Shown here piece by piece: positions 18,430 to 26,315 of a stretch of 64,000 nucleotides of DNA (within the stretch, counting starts at the first letter, position 1; each line of letters begins with the position of its first letter). Location: the NCBI RefSeq assembly GCF_021012795.1, contig NZ_VFYU01000014.1, positions 62,001 to 126,000 on the forward strand, given 5' to 3'. The stretch is from Psychrobacter sp. I-STPA10 (GTDB lineage Bacteria; Pseudomonadota; Gammaproteobacteria; Pseudomonadales; Moraxellaceae). A program made the position numbers and the translations under genes. Below the pieces are notes generated by a model, which worked only from the letters and a program-made list of their open reading frames with translations, was not told the origin of the DNA and made no database searches.

Positions 18430-18742
18430 ATCTTTGTCATTAATGGTTTAACACAGCCGTAAAAATAGACATCAATTGCTCTGCTCTTATATTCATCATT
18501 TACCATACAACAGCAATCTGATTAGCCCTCTATGATAACAGTATTTGTTGATATTCTGAGACACTGTTGTGAGCAATTTGTGTGAAAATTGATATAATAA
18601 TAGATGTCAACATAGCCATTTTATTGGTTATCATCATATAGATATTTTATCTATGCTGACTATAGCATATCGCCTACAAAACCATCAAAATAAGTCTAAA
18701 ATACATGTCATAGTAAACAATAACAAACTGTGCAACTAATAC

Positions 18743-18884
18743 CCCACTCTCAACTTTATTTTATAAAATCATATATGACCCCTCCCAAACCCTCCCCTTG
18801 AAGTAAGGGGAGGACTTAAAAACCAGTTCCTCCCCCTTTTTAAGGGGGAGGTTACGAGGGGGTCTTATAAGTTGAGAGTGGCGT
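18743..18884 (+). repeat. CCCCACTCTCAAC-ended palindromic element, copy 2 (short form)
   Basis: This roughly 143-bp element begins (C)CCCACTCTCAACTTTATT and ends AAGTTGAGAGTGGCGT. The direct repeat AACTAATA(C) flanks it at 18734-18741/2 and 18885-18892/3, a convincing 8-9 bp target duplication. The interior has CCTCCCC/GGGGAGG arms and a second hairpin CCTCCCCCTTTTTAAGGGGGAGG. It is the compact form of the family, without the extra loop seen in copy 1. Confidence 0.82.
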
Positions 18885-18918
18885 AACTAATACAAATAAC
18901 AAAAAATTAAGCCAAAAA

Positions 18919-18943
18919 AAACGAGCCAATTGGCTCGTTTTTT
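18919..18943 (-). terminator. Terminator of the cold-shock gene
   Basis: ACGAGCCAATTGGCTCGT at 18921-18938 is a perfect palindrome flanked by A-run and T-run, about 35 bp downstream of the csp stop on the minus strand. It would work in both directions. Confidence 0.9.
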
Positions 18944-18973
18944 AACAACTTCTATAAAATGCTAGGGCATTAA

Positions 18974-19189
18974 TTATAGAGCAGTAATGTTATGTGCTTG
19001 TGGGCCTTTTTGACCTTGAGTTACAGTGAACTCAACTTCTTGACCTTCAGCTAAGGTTTTGAAACCTGAGCTAGCAATTTCGCTATAATGAGCGAATACG
19101 TCTGCGCCATTTTCTGGAGCGATAAAACCAAAGCCTTTTGCTTCGTTAAACCACTTTACTGTACCTTTTTGAGTTTCTGTATTTGACAT
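18974..19189 (-). CDS. CspA-family cold-shock protein
   Basis: This 71-residue single cold-shock domain carries RNP1 KGFGFIAPE and RNP2 DVFAHYSEI, plus [12 protein letters not shown] at the front and [18 protein letters not shown] at the end. These proteins bind single-stranded RNA and DNA and melt RNA structure at low temperature. A 5' leader of about 150 nt follows a good promoter at 19346-19373, as in cold-regulated csp genes. Which paralogue (A, C, E or G type) cannot be decided. Confidence 0.95.
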   Translation of the reverse strand: MSNTETQKGTVKWFNEAKGFGFIAPENGADVFAHYSEIASSGFKTLAEGQEVEFTVTQGQKGPQAHNITAL

Positions 19190-19345
19190 AATATAATCCT
19201 AATTTTAAAACATGATGACCGCATAACATTATGCTGGTCGATAACGCTTGGGAATAGCAACTGAACGGTAAATCTTAAAACGGAGGATTATGACTAATAC
19301 TACGAGGTAATGATTTGGTGCAGAACTTCTCTTAAGCAGGCGCCA

Positions 19346-19373
19346 AGTATAGCAGGTTAATCGGCTTTGGCAA
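19346..19373 (-). promoter_or_regulatory. Sigma-70 promoter of the cold-shock gene
   Basis: On the minus strand TTGCCA (19373-19368) and TATACT (19351-19346) are separated by 16 bases. Transcription would start near 19339, giving a leader of about 150 nt before the csp ATG at 19189. A long structured leader is typical of cold-inducible csp mRNAs. Confidence 0.75.
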
Positions 19374-19448
19374 GCTTTATTTTAAAAAAAGTTTTTTTAG
19401 TGTTTTATTAGACTCAATAATAGCGACAAGTCATCTACTAACAGCCAC

Positions 19449-20378
19449 TTATATTTGTGCCATAAACTGTTGCCACAGCTCGCTTTGATGACAGGCTGTA
19501 TGCCATACCATCCACCATTGCCGCGACAAATCTAGCCCTGCTACTTCTACCCTAACCAGCTCACCATTTGCCAGCTCTTCATCAATGATATGCTGTGATA
19601 AACAGCCCAAACCAATATCTGTCCTTACCATACGCTTAATCGCTTCAGACTGGGCAATCTCCATAATTACCTGCACATTGGGCAAATACTGCAATAACTT
19701 CTCATCAATACTTTGGCGAGTACCCGAGCCTGTTTCTCTGACAATTAGGGGCAATTTAGCAAGCTCAGTGGTGGTGAGCTGATAACACTGTCTAACCAGC
19801 CCAGTATCATCTTTTATCGCAGTTAAGGCAAAATTAGCTAACCAACGACTGTCGCGGCAGGCAAATACCACCAAGGTATCCGTGCGCCACCGCTGTTGCT
19901 GCATCACTTTAAAATTATTCGGGTGCGGTGTGGCTTCCACCAAGGCAATATCTACTCTTAGCTGCTCTGCCTCCGCAACCACTTCCCGAGTATTGGCAAT
20001 GTGCAGCTCAATAGCAGCAGCAGGTAGCTGCTGATACATATTGGCAATGATATCAGGCAATACATAGTTGCCAATGGTGGTACTCGCTCCAATGCGAATC
20101 TGCCCTGCCTGATGTTGCCGATAATGCTCAATACTCAAAGCTTGCCGCAATACCGCTTGCACCTGAATATAAATCTGCTTGCTATACGGGTGTGGCTCTA
20201 GTCGTCGCCCCACTCGCTCAAATAACGGCATATCTAGCCTGCTCTCAAAAGCTGCCAACGCACTACTCACCGCTGATTGTGATAAATGCAGCACTGCGCT
20301 GGCTTCACTGGTGCTGCCTGTCTCATAGACACTGGCAAATACCGCCATCTGCTTAAGGGTAATTTTGGGAAGAGTCAC
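19449..20378 (-). CDS. LysR-family regulator, YeiE-like
   Basis: This 309-residue protein has an N-terminal winged helix: LKQMAVFASVYETGSTSEASAVLHLSQSAVSSALAAFE. A type 2 periplasmic-binding-like effector domain follows (IRIGASTTIGNYVLP; VRETGSGTRQSIDE). The phrase RETGSGTR is typical of the CysB/CbbR/YeiE branch that senses small anions or related ligands. It is divergent from the yeiH-like exporter, with a dyad at 20463-20483 in between, so it very likely controls that gene. The effector is unknown; sulfite is the YeiE ligand in enterobacteria. Confidence 0.85.
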   Translation of the reverse strand: MTLPKITLKQMAVFASVYETGSTSEASAVLHLSQSAVSSALAAFESRLDMPLFERVGRRLEPHPYSKQIYIQVQAVLRQALSIEHYRQHQAGQIRIGASTTIGNYVLPDIIANMYQQLPAAAIELHIANTREVVAEAEQLRVDIALVEATPHPNNFKVMQQQRWRTDTLVVFACRDSRWLANFALTAIKDDTGLVRQCYQLTTTELAKLPLIVRETGSGTRQSIDEKLLQYLPNVQVIMEIAQSEAIKRMVRTDIGLGCLSQHIIDEELANGELVRVEVAGLDLSRQWWMVWHTACHQSELWQQFMAQI

Positions 20379-20462
20379 TCATCTGTCCTTAATGGCTTAA
20401 GTAATTAATGACTTAACTTTACTTTGTTCACGCTAAAACTGCCAAACGGCTCTTATCCTTAG

Positions 20463-20483
20463 TCTATCAAATAAATCGATAGA
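20463..20483. promoter_or_regulatory. Candidate LysR operator between the divergent genes
   Basis: TCTATC and GATAGA form an inverted repeat with a 9-base AT-rich spacer, of the T-N11-A type, centred in the 200-bp divergent region. It lies about 90 bp from the LysR start and 100 bp from the exporter start. Confidence 0.55.
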
Positions 20484-20579
20484 TTGTATCTTATTAATCT
20501 GTTATTTAAATATAAGTTAACGCTGTATACTACTTATACGTTATACGCACATTGTTATAGTTTATAGGAATATACCACC

Positions 20580-21677
20580 ATGCTATCTTCAATCTTACAT
20601 TATCTTGACGAGTATCTACCCCGTCGCCAACAGCTTTTAGGGCTAACTGTGGTGCTGATAGGTAGTTTGTTTAGTATGTGGTTAAATAATGCTCTACAAG
20701 AGTGGACAGATGGGCATTTACTTGGGCTAAGTGCGTTAACACTTGCCATTGTTATCGGTATGATTTTGGGTAATAGCCTATACCCTCGGCTTGCGCCTCG
20801 TTTGCACGAAGGGGTCAGCTTTGCTAAAGGACAAATATTACGTCTTGCCATTATTTTTTATGGTTTTAAGTTGACCCTGACGCAAGTGGCAAGTGTGGGT
20901 ATGCCTGCCATTATTTGTGATGCGCTGGTTTTGATTTCGACCTTTTTGTTAACTTATTGGCTGGGCGTTTATTTGCTTAAAGTTGACCGTAAAACCACCT
21001 TGCTTATTGGCTCAGGGGCAAGTATTTGTGGGGCAGCGGCAGTGATAGCTGCTGAGCCTGTTATCGAAGCTGAATCGCATAAAGTCACCATTGCAGTGGC
21101 AACGGTGGTGGTGTTTGGCACATTAGCGATGATTTTATATCCTGTGCTATATCACACAGGCTGGCTACTGCAATGGCTAAATCCTCAGCAATATGGTATT
21201 TATACTGGCTCTAGTATCCATGAGGTGGCGCAAGTAGTAGTCGCAGGTAATGCCATTAATACTGATGTGGGCAATACAGCGGTGGTCACCAAAATGATAC
21301 GAGTGATGATGCTTGCCCCCTTTTTATTGGTACTATCTTTTGTATTGACCCCCAAAGCAGATAATCAAGCCACAACAAAATCAACCCATACTTTGTTAAA
21401 TCGCTTGACCCATGTCAAAGTACCTTGGTTTGCGTTTATTTTTATTGTTGTGGTCATATTACATACCCTATTTGCTGCTCCTGAATCATTCATCTCTGCT
21501 ATGATTACAATAGATAATATATTGCTGACTATGGCGATGTTTGCGCTGGGATTAACCACTCATATGAGTGCCATTAAACACGCTGGTATCAGACCTTTAT
21601 TATTAGGTGCTATTATGTTTGGCTGGTTGATTATTGGTGGTGGTATGATTAATGTCTTGGTCAGCCAGCTTTGGTAG
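20580..21677 (+). CDS. YeiH-family putative sulfate/sulfonate exporter (UPF0324)
   Basis: This 365-residue membrane protein has about ten helices. Family motifs are present: GMILGNSLYP near residue 61, the SFAKGQILRLAIIFYGFKLTL block, LIGSGASICGAAAVIAAEPVI near 141-162, and GIYTGSSIHEVAQVVVAGN near 206-224. The transport role is inferred from the family and is not proven in general. The divergent YeiE-like LysR regulator repeats the enterobacterial yeiE-yeiH arrangement. Confidence 0.85.
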   Translation: MLSSILHYLDEYLPRRQQLLGLTVVLIGSLFSMWLNNALQEWTDGHLLGLSALTLAIVIGMILGNSLYPRLAPRLHEGVSFAKGQILRLAIIFYGFKLTLTQVASVGMPAIICDALVLISTFLLTYWLGVYLLKVDRKTTLLIGSGASICGAAAVIAAEPVIEAESHKVTIAVATVVVFGTLAMILYPVLYHTGWLLQWLNPQQYGIYTGSSIHEVAQVVVAGNAINTDVGNTAVVTKMIRVMMLAPFLLVLSFVLTPKADNQATTKSTHTLLNRLTHVKVPWFAFIFIVVVILHTLFAAPESFISAMITIDNILLTMAMFALGLTTHMSAIKHAGIRPLLLGAIMFGWLIIGGGMINVLVSQLW

Positions 21678-21750
21678 CTTATACCAATTTGCTAAAATAA
21701 CCTATCTTTTTCAAACTCGCTGAGCCTACTATTTATAGTACTTTTTTTAG

Positions 21751-21857
21751 TATAGTCAATTCAAGATAATACTGTTACGAGGAAAACGAGCAAAGGTGTG
21801 CAAGTAGTACTGCGAGCGAGTTTGACGACGTAACAGTTTTGTATTGAGCCGACTATA
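21751..21857 (+). repeat. TATAGTC...GACTATA dispersed repeat, best preserved copy
   Basis: This 107-bp near-palindrome runs TATAGTCAATTCAAGATAA, then CTGTTACGAGG on the left, and CGACGTAACAG, then TATTGAGCCGACTATA on the right. The centre is GCAAGTAGTACTGCGAGCGAG. It lies between the convergent ends of the exporter gene and the SWIM-protein gene, where it could also act as a terminator. Confidence 0.8.
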
Positions 21858-21932
21858 ATTTCACTTGGTAGTACTCATTTGTCTTGATAGGTTCATAGAG
21901 TCATTAATCAAAATGATATTATGATTTGAAGC

Positions 21933-23933
21933 TTACCAATCAATCTTACCCAGCTCGTCTAACAACGCAGGCTTTCTGGGCTGCTGGCTAAATCGTTGTT
22001 GCCACGCATACACCATCTTTTGCCAGTTTACTTTACCTTTTGGCACACGTTTAGCGATTTGCCTAATATGCTGGGCAAGGGCATTATATTCTTTACGTCC
22101 GTCCACCTTTTCAACTTGCTGTTGCCAATACTGTCGATAATGATTAATCAACCAGTCGCTATCGAGGCTTGCCAGTTTTTCACAGTATTGGTCTAATAAA
22201 TTTTGTTGTGGATATTTTTTGAGTAAGTTTAACAAGTCGCTGTCTTGCTGTTCATGGTCATACAAAACAGCTAATCTGGCTAAGTTACTATTAACCCCGC
22301 CTATATTTGCACCGATACAATTTTTCGTATCCCTTGCAATGGCACTATGGATATCTTCTTTTTGCTTGGTTACTTCTGCCAATAGCAAATTTTGTTTAAT
22401 GGCAATTTCTTGTTGCCAATCCTTGGCAGAAAAGCTGTCTTGCCAAAATTGATAGTTATCAATATCCAGACGGTTATTATGAAATATCAACTGATAGCCA
22501 TATTCTTGGATAAGTTTTGGTCGATTATGCTGATATGCAAGCATCATTAATTGCTTCAGCCATTTGTCCAATATATCTCGCTCATTTTTATCTTGAGCCT
22601 CTTTAATACCTTGCTTTAATAATTCAATGGCTTTATCAATATTATTATCATCAATGGCTTGCTGAATTTTTAATTGCCGTAGCTGCGGCAAACTCTCATT
22701 TTCATCAATAATGCTATTGGCTTGTGTCTTTTCTCCACTATGTTGTAGCACTGCCACTTTTAAGGCTAATAATTCCTCTAATTTATATTCAAGATAACTG
22801 TCATTGCGTTTTTTTAATTGTGCAATCTTTTTATCCAATTCAATTTGTACTGCTGCCCACTCTTGCTGAGCAATCTTTATATCCAACCACAGCCGTCCGA
22901 TAGGCTCATTGGCAATATCATAACGCTTACCATTGGTACTGCCATACCAAATATCTAATACTTTCTGAAAGTTTGTCAGTAATGCAGGCGATATTTGTAT
23001 TCTATAATTAGCAAATTTTAGTCCCCATTGTGGAAAATAATCCTGTTGGGCAAATAACACTTCACCCAATTTGCTAAATCCTATGTCTAAACCGTCTTGT
23101 TTGGCGGGAAACTCTTCATCGCAATCAATAAAATAATTTAACCAATAAGTTAACACCTCAATTTGATAGTGTGGCTGACCTGCAAACTGATTAAATAATT
23201 CCTCCAACTCAAATATTTGCTCATCAATATCAAGCTCATACCAGTATTCATAATCGGAATCGCCAAAATCTAATAAGCTATTAAGTCGGCGGTGAATACT
23301 TTGCATCACTTGGCTATTAGTGAGTATGTCATTTTGTTCATTGCTGTCGAAATTACTATTTGTGCCTGTTTTATTTGCGTCATTATTTTGCTTTTTATTA
23401 ATAGCTTCCTGAAGTTGCTTATCAATATCAGTATGTTGATGTGTCCATAATATCAACTCATCGGATAATTCAGGATAGCGTCCAAAACAATGCTGAATAA
23501 AGGCTTGCAACTGCTCAGCAGATAGCATTTTTAAATAAAGAGAGTGTGGTTGCTCTGTTAGGTTTTCATCAAATATTTTGCCTTCATTGCTGGCTTTTTT
23601 ATCTATTTGCCATGTACTTGCGGGCAATTGACGTAAGGCTAACAATGTGGCAACCACATGTTTACAGCTCAATTCATATGGACAGGTGCAACCCATACGC
23701 TCAATGTCACAATCGCCATTTGCCAATACGGTTAGGGTAATTTGAGTACGATAGTTTTGGGTGCCTTTAACGGTAGCTGTCCAAAGTTGTTTGTTGGGTG
23801 ATTGTTGTGAAGACTGTTGTGAGCATTGTGACTGTTGAATCAGACGTTTGACTTGATTGTCTTTAAAATAGCGTTTGCCCCGCTCGATAATTTGCGGTTC
23901 AAAGTGGGATTCAAAGGTGGAGAGTTTGGGCAT
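21933..23933 (-). CDS. SWIM zinc-finger protein
   Basis: This 666-residue protein has a SWIM motif CTCPYELSCKH (C-x-C-x5-C-x-H) at about residues 82-92, preceded by the typical FEPQIIERGKRYFKDNQV. The remaining 550 or so residues look helical and repeat-like, rich in Gln, Leu and Lys, with no helicase or nuclease motifs. SWIM domains bind DNA or proteins and often occur in or near Snf2 helicases; no such helicase is adjacent. The ATG at 23933 has GGGAGA just upstream. The cellular role is unknown. Confidence 0.8.
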   Translation of the reverse strand: MPKLSTFESHFEPQIIERGKRYFKDNQVKRLIQQSQCSQQSSQQSPNKQLWTATVKGTQNYRTQITLTVLANGDCDIERMGCTCPYELSCKHVVATLLALRQLPASTWQIDKKASNEGKIFDENLTEQPHSLYLKMLSAEQLQAFIQHCFGRYPELSDELILWTHQHTDIDKQLQEAINKKQNNDANKTGTNSNFDSNEQNDILTNSQVMQSIHRRLNSLLDFGDSDYEYWYELDIDEQIFELEELFNQFAGQPHYQIEVLTYWLNYFIDCDEEFPAKQDGLDIGFSKLGEVLFAQQDYFPQWGLKFANYRIQISPALLTNFQKVLDIWYGSTNGKRYDIANEPIGRLWLDIKIAQQEWAAVQIELDKKIAQLKKRNDSYLEYKLEELLALKVAVLQHSGEKTQANSIIDENESLPQLRQLKIQQAIDDNNIDKAIELLKQGIKEAQDKNERDILDKWLKQLMMLAYQHNRPKLIQEYGYQLIFHNNRLDIDNYQFWQDSFSAKDWQQEIAIKQNLLLAEVTKQKEDIHSAIARDTKNCIGANIGGVNSNLARLAVLYDHEQQDSDLLNLLKKYPQQNLLDQYCEKLASLDSDWLINHYRQYWQQQVEKVDGRKEYNALAQHIRQIAKRVPKGKVNWQKMVYAWQQRFSQQPRKPALLDELGKIDW

Positions 23934-23954
23934 GGTATCTCCCTGTTTATAATT

Positions 23955-24113
23955 TTATGAGTTGAATAACTGTTTTACTTGCTCATCACCCCAATTAATA
24001 TCATCAGGCATGCTCATTTCACCTTGCATAAAGCCAAGCTGACGTGTGTTATTTGATGAGATTTTTCTAATATCTGTATTATTGGTCAGTTCATTTTTCA
24101 GTAGGCAAAATAT
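23955..24113 (-). pseudogene. Remnant of a Phd/YefM-type antitoxin gene (C-terminal part)
   Basis: On the minus strand an open frame of 52 codons bounded upstream by TAA encodes ...NNTRQLGFMQGEMSMPDD followed by INWGDEQVKQLFNS. The block LGxxxGxxxxPDD...xxLF is the usual C-terminus of Phd/YefM-family antitoxins. No start codon or N-terminal DNA-binding part is found upstream in any frame, and no toxin gene follows. It is therefore read as a decayed fragment at the edge of the AT-rich defence-like module. An internal ATG could in principle give a 24-residue peptide. Confidence 0.6.
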
Positions 24114-24248
24114 TTACTATAATCTAAAAAAATACTCATTAAATTATTTAATATATTATATCCATACCGAACCATCAACGACCAAATAAGGTTTAAAAGC
24201 ATGAATTTTATTTATTTTAAATAAATTTATTTAGTAAATATTTTGATT

Positions 24249-24812
24249 TTAAAAATTACGTCTTAACCCTAATATCTTTCTAGCACTAATAACTGCATCA
24301 TTTTCTACAGCAATATAACTTGGATTATTAGGATCAGTACTAATATCTACTTCAAGTGATGTTCCTCTTTTTGGGCTAATTTCTGGATAAAATATACAGA
24401 AATAACATTTAAAATCGGAAAAATCTTTACCCCAAAATATATTTAAAGTGCTTTTAATATAATTTACAAAATTATTCCCAGACTTCATCTTTAAAATATG
24501 ATCACTCTCATTATTTCTTGAAGACTTAACGTCAAAAACTAATATTATAGGTTTATCATCTATAATAGAAAAGAAAACCCCATCACATGTTTTATTATAA
24601 CCATTAATTTTAAAAAGTTTTCCCTTAGGAGAAAGAGTGAACTTATCTTGATTTATTGGAACACAATTATTAAATCCTCTTAGTTTAATTCTTTTAAGCT
24701 TTGCATCTTTAGCTCTTTCTACAAAAGAAATATCATCATTATTAACTATTTCATAAAGAAACTTTTCATCGATTATATTTAATAAATAATTTATATTATC
24801 TAAGTTTTTCAT
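24249..24812 (-). CDS. Putative PD-(D/E)XK nuclease, second gene of an ATPase-nuclease module
   Basis: This 187-residue protein is not recognised by family. Its central part reads CDGVFFSIIDDKPIILVFDVKSS, with Asp77 and Asp94-Val-Lys96. This fits the D...(D/E)-X-K active site on adjacent beta strands of PD-(D/E)XK nucleases. It starts 8 bp after the AAA ATPase gene ends, with its ribosome site TAGGAG overlapping that stop codon, so the two are coupled. The sampled G+C is only about a quarter. The likely role is the effector nuclease of an anti-phage system, by inference from the pairing. A Mrr- or RloB-like alternative is not supported. Confidence 0.55.
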   Translation of the reverse strand: MKNLDNINYLLNIIDEKFLYEIVNNDDISFVERAKDAKLKRIKLRGFNNCVPINQDKFTLSPKGKLFKINGYNKTCDGVFFSIIDDKPIILVFDVKSSRNNESDHILKMKSGNNFVNYIKSTLNIFWGKDFSDFKCYFCIFYPEISPKRGTSLEVDISTDPNNPSYIAVENDAVISARKILGLRRNF

Positions 24813-24820
24813 AGTAACTC

Positions 24821-26209
24821 CTAGTCAAAACCAAACATTAGTCCATCTTGAATCTGATTAAGTTTTTTAATTTCCTCATCAAAACTTCTAATAACTATCC
24901 CCTCATCCATAGTTACATCAATTTTTTCTAAGTTAATATTATTATATTCTGTTGTTTTAGATTTTTCTGCTATATAAATACTTACATCATCAATCTTTAG
25001 TTGCTCATCATTCCTATAACCATATTTCTCTTTTATTAATTTTGTATTATCAGACAAATTACTCATTAAGATTAATGTATTTATTTCACGAATAATATAA
25101 TCACTATGAGTGGTTATAAATACTTTAACACCTGAATTAACTAAATTAACCAAAAATCTAGCAAATTTACGTTGGTTAGCAGGATGTAAATTCAACTCAG
25201 GCTCATCTATGATCAAAAGAGAATCCTTTTGTGCGATATAATTTAGCCAATACCAAATTAGCATCAGAGCCCTAACCGTACTGGAAGACTCTCCCATTTT
25301 TAACTCAATACCTTCATCAGTATTTTCAGGGTAAAAATATATAGCACCATTTTCAGAGGACTTATACTGTCCTCCTGAAATTTTTATAAAATCTTTTATT
25401 AAGAAATTATTTTCTTTGATAAATTCACTTTCCCCCTTACTTTCTATCGCATTTAAATCTGAAATAAAATCAACATTTCGTTCTACACTATATGCATAAT
25501 TCCCTTTAAACTTAGATACAAGTTCAAAAGGATCTATTCTCGTTGAATTACTTGAACTCATTTCACCAAGATAGTTTATAAGTTGATTTCTTCTGAAGTT
25601 CAATTCATTCTTAAATATAGCTGCACCTGTTCTTTCGGCACTTGCAATAAAAGTTCTTGGTATATCAGTAATTACGCATTGAACTAAAATCTTTGTTAAT
25701 ATATCTTGTAATAAAAATTCAGGAAAATTTCTATCAGAGGTTTTCTTTAAAAGAATTTCCGCATGATGGGAATTTTTTACTTTCTTGACTGTTAAAAACT
25801 CACCATCTATAGAGTTTCTTATGCCTGACTTAAAATCTCTTTTGATCCATTCTTCACTCATATCAAAATCAAAGTCAAACTTCATATTTTCCAGGATATT
25901 ATCTGAACATGCTAAATATTCTGATAACTTTTCTGCAAACCCACTAGATATACTTTCTCTAATATCTGATATATTACTAATGATTAATTCATTTAAATCT
26001 ACTTTTATAGCACCATTCTTATGTAAGTCATCTATTACCAGCCCAGGTATTTTCCATTGTATATGTTCTTCCCAGGTACCTAAGAAAGAATAAATAGTAT
26101 TAGTAATATAAGTTTTACCTGTATTATTTTCACCACATAGAATGGTAAGCTTATTTAGTTCTATATCACCTTTATTTAAAGGTCTAATATTTCTAAGTGA
26201 AAATTTCAT
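24821..26209 (-). CDS. AAA (SMC/OLD-like) ATPase of a putative defence module
   Basis: This 462-residue ATPase has Walker A GENNTGKT at residues 26-33, a signature-like GESSSTVRALMLIW near 305, Walker B LLIIDEPELNLHP near 332-344 and the switch His in FITTHSDYI near 366. This is the AAA_15/AAA_21 arrangement found in OLD, Septu, PARIS and related defence ATPases. There is no TOPRIM domain; the partner is the nuclease-like gene right behind it. The module is much more AT-rich than valS beside it, suggesting horizontal acquisition. I cannot match it to a named system with confidence. Confidence 0.75.
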   Translation of the reverse strand: MKFSLRNIRPLNKGDIELNKLTILCGENNTGKTYITNTIYSFLGTWEEHIQWKIPGLVIDDLHKNGAIKVDLNELIISNISDIRESISSGFAEKLSEYLACSDNILENMKFDFDFDMSEEWIKRDFKSGIRNSIDGEFLTVKKVKNSHHAEILLKKTSDRNFPEFLLQDILTKILVQCVITDIPRTFIASAERTGAAIFKNELNFRRNQLINYLGEMSSSNSTRIDPFELVSKFKGNYAYSVERNVDFISDLNAIESKGESEFIKENNFLIKDFIKISGGQYKSSENGAIYFYPENTDEGIELKMGESSSTVRALMLIWYWLNYIAQKDSLLIIDEPELNLHPANQRKFARFLVNLVNSGVKVFITTHSDYIIREINTLILMSNLSDNTKLIKEKYGYRNDEQLKIDDVSIYIAEKSKTTEYNNINLEKIDVTMDEGIVIRSFDEEIKKLNQIQDGLMFGFD

Positions 26210-26315
26210 AACATTCCTTAAATTATTACGATAAATGTATTTAATAAAGAGTTAATATATCCTATAATTACAAACTTAGATATAATATAAAGGGATTCAA
26301 TAATAAATATCTAGC

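Larger units (their letters stand above)
18430..18973. other. Intergenic region with one repeat and a terminator
   Basis: This is 544 bp between the csp gene and the YbhN-like gene, both minus strand. It holds the element at 18743-18884 and the csp terminator at 18919-18943. The left 300 bp, next to the YbhN-like start, shows no other supported feature. Confidence 0.5.

Noticed and set aside
8457..18884. The paired CCTCCCC/GGGGAGG blocks as a CRISPR array or rRNA fragment
   Set aside because: Copies are far apart, lack regular spacers, and have inverted ends with target duplications; they are dispersed mobile repeats.
23934..24248. An intact toxin-antitoxin pair beside the SWIM gene
   Set aside because: Only the C-terminal antitoxin part is readable; no start, no DNA-binding half and no toxin gene are present.
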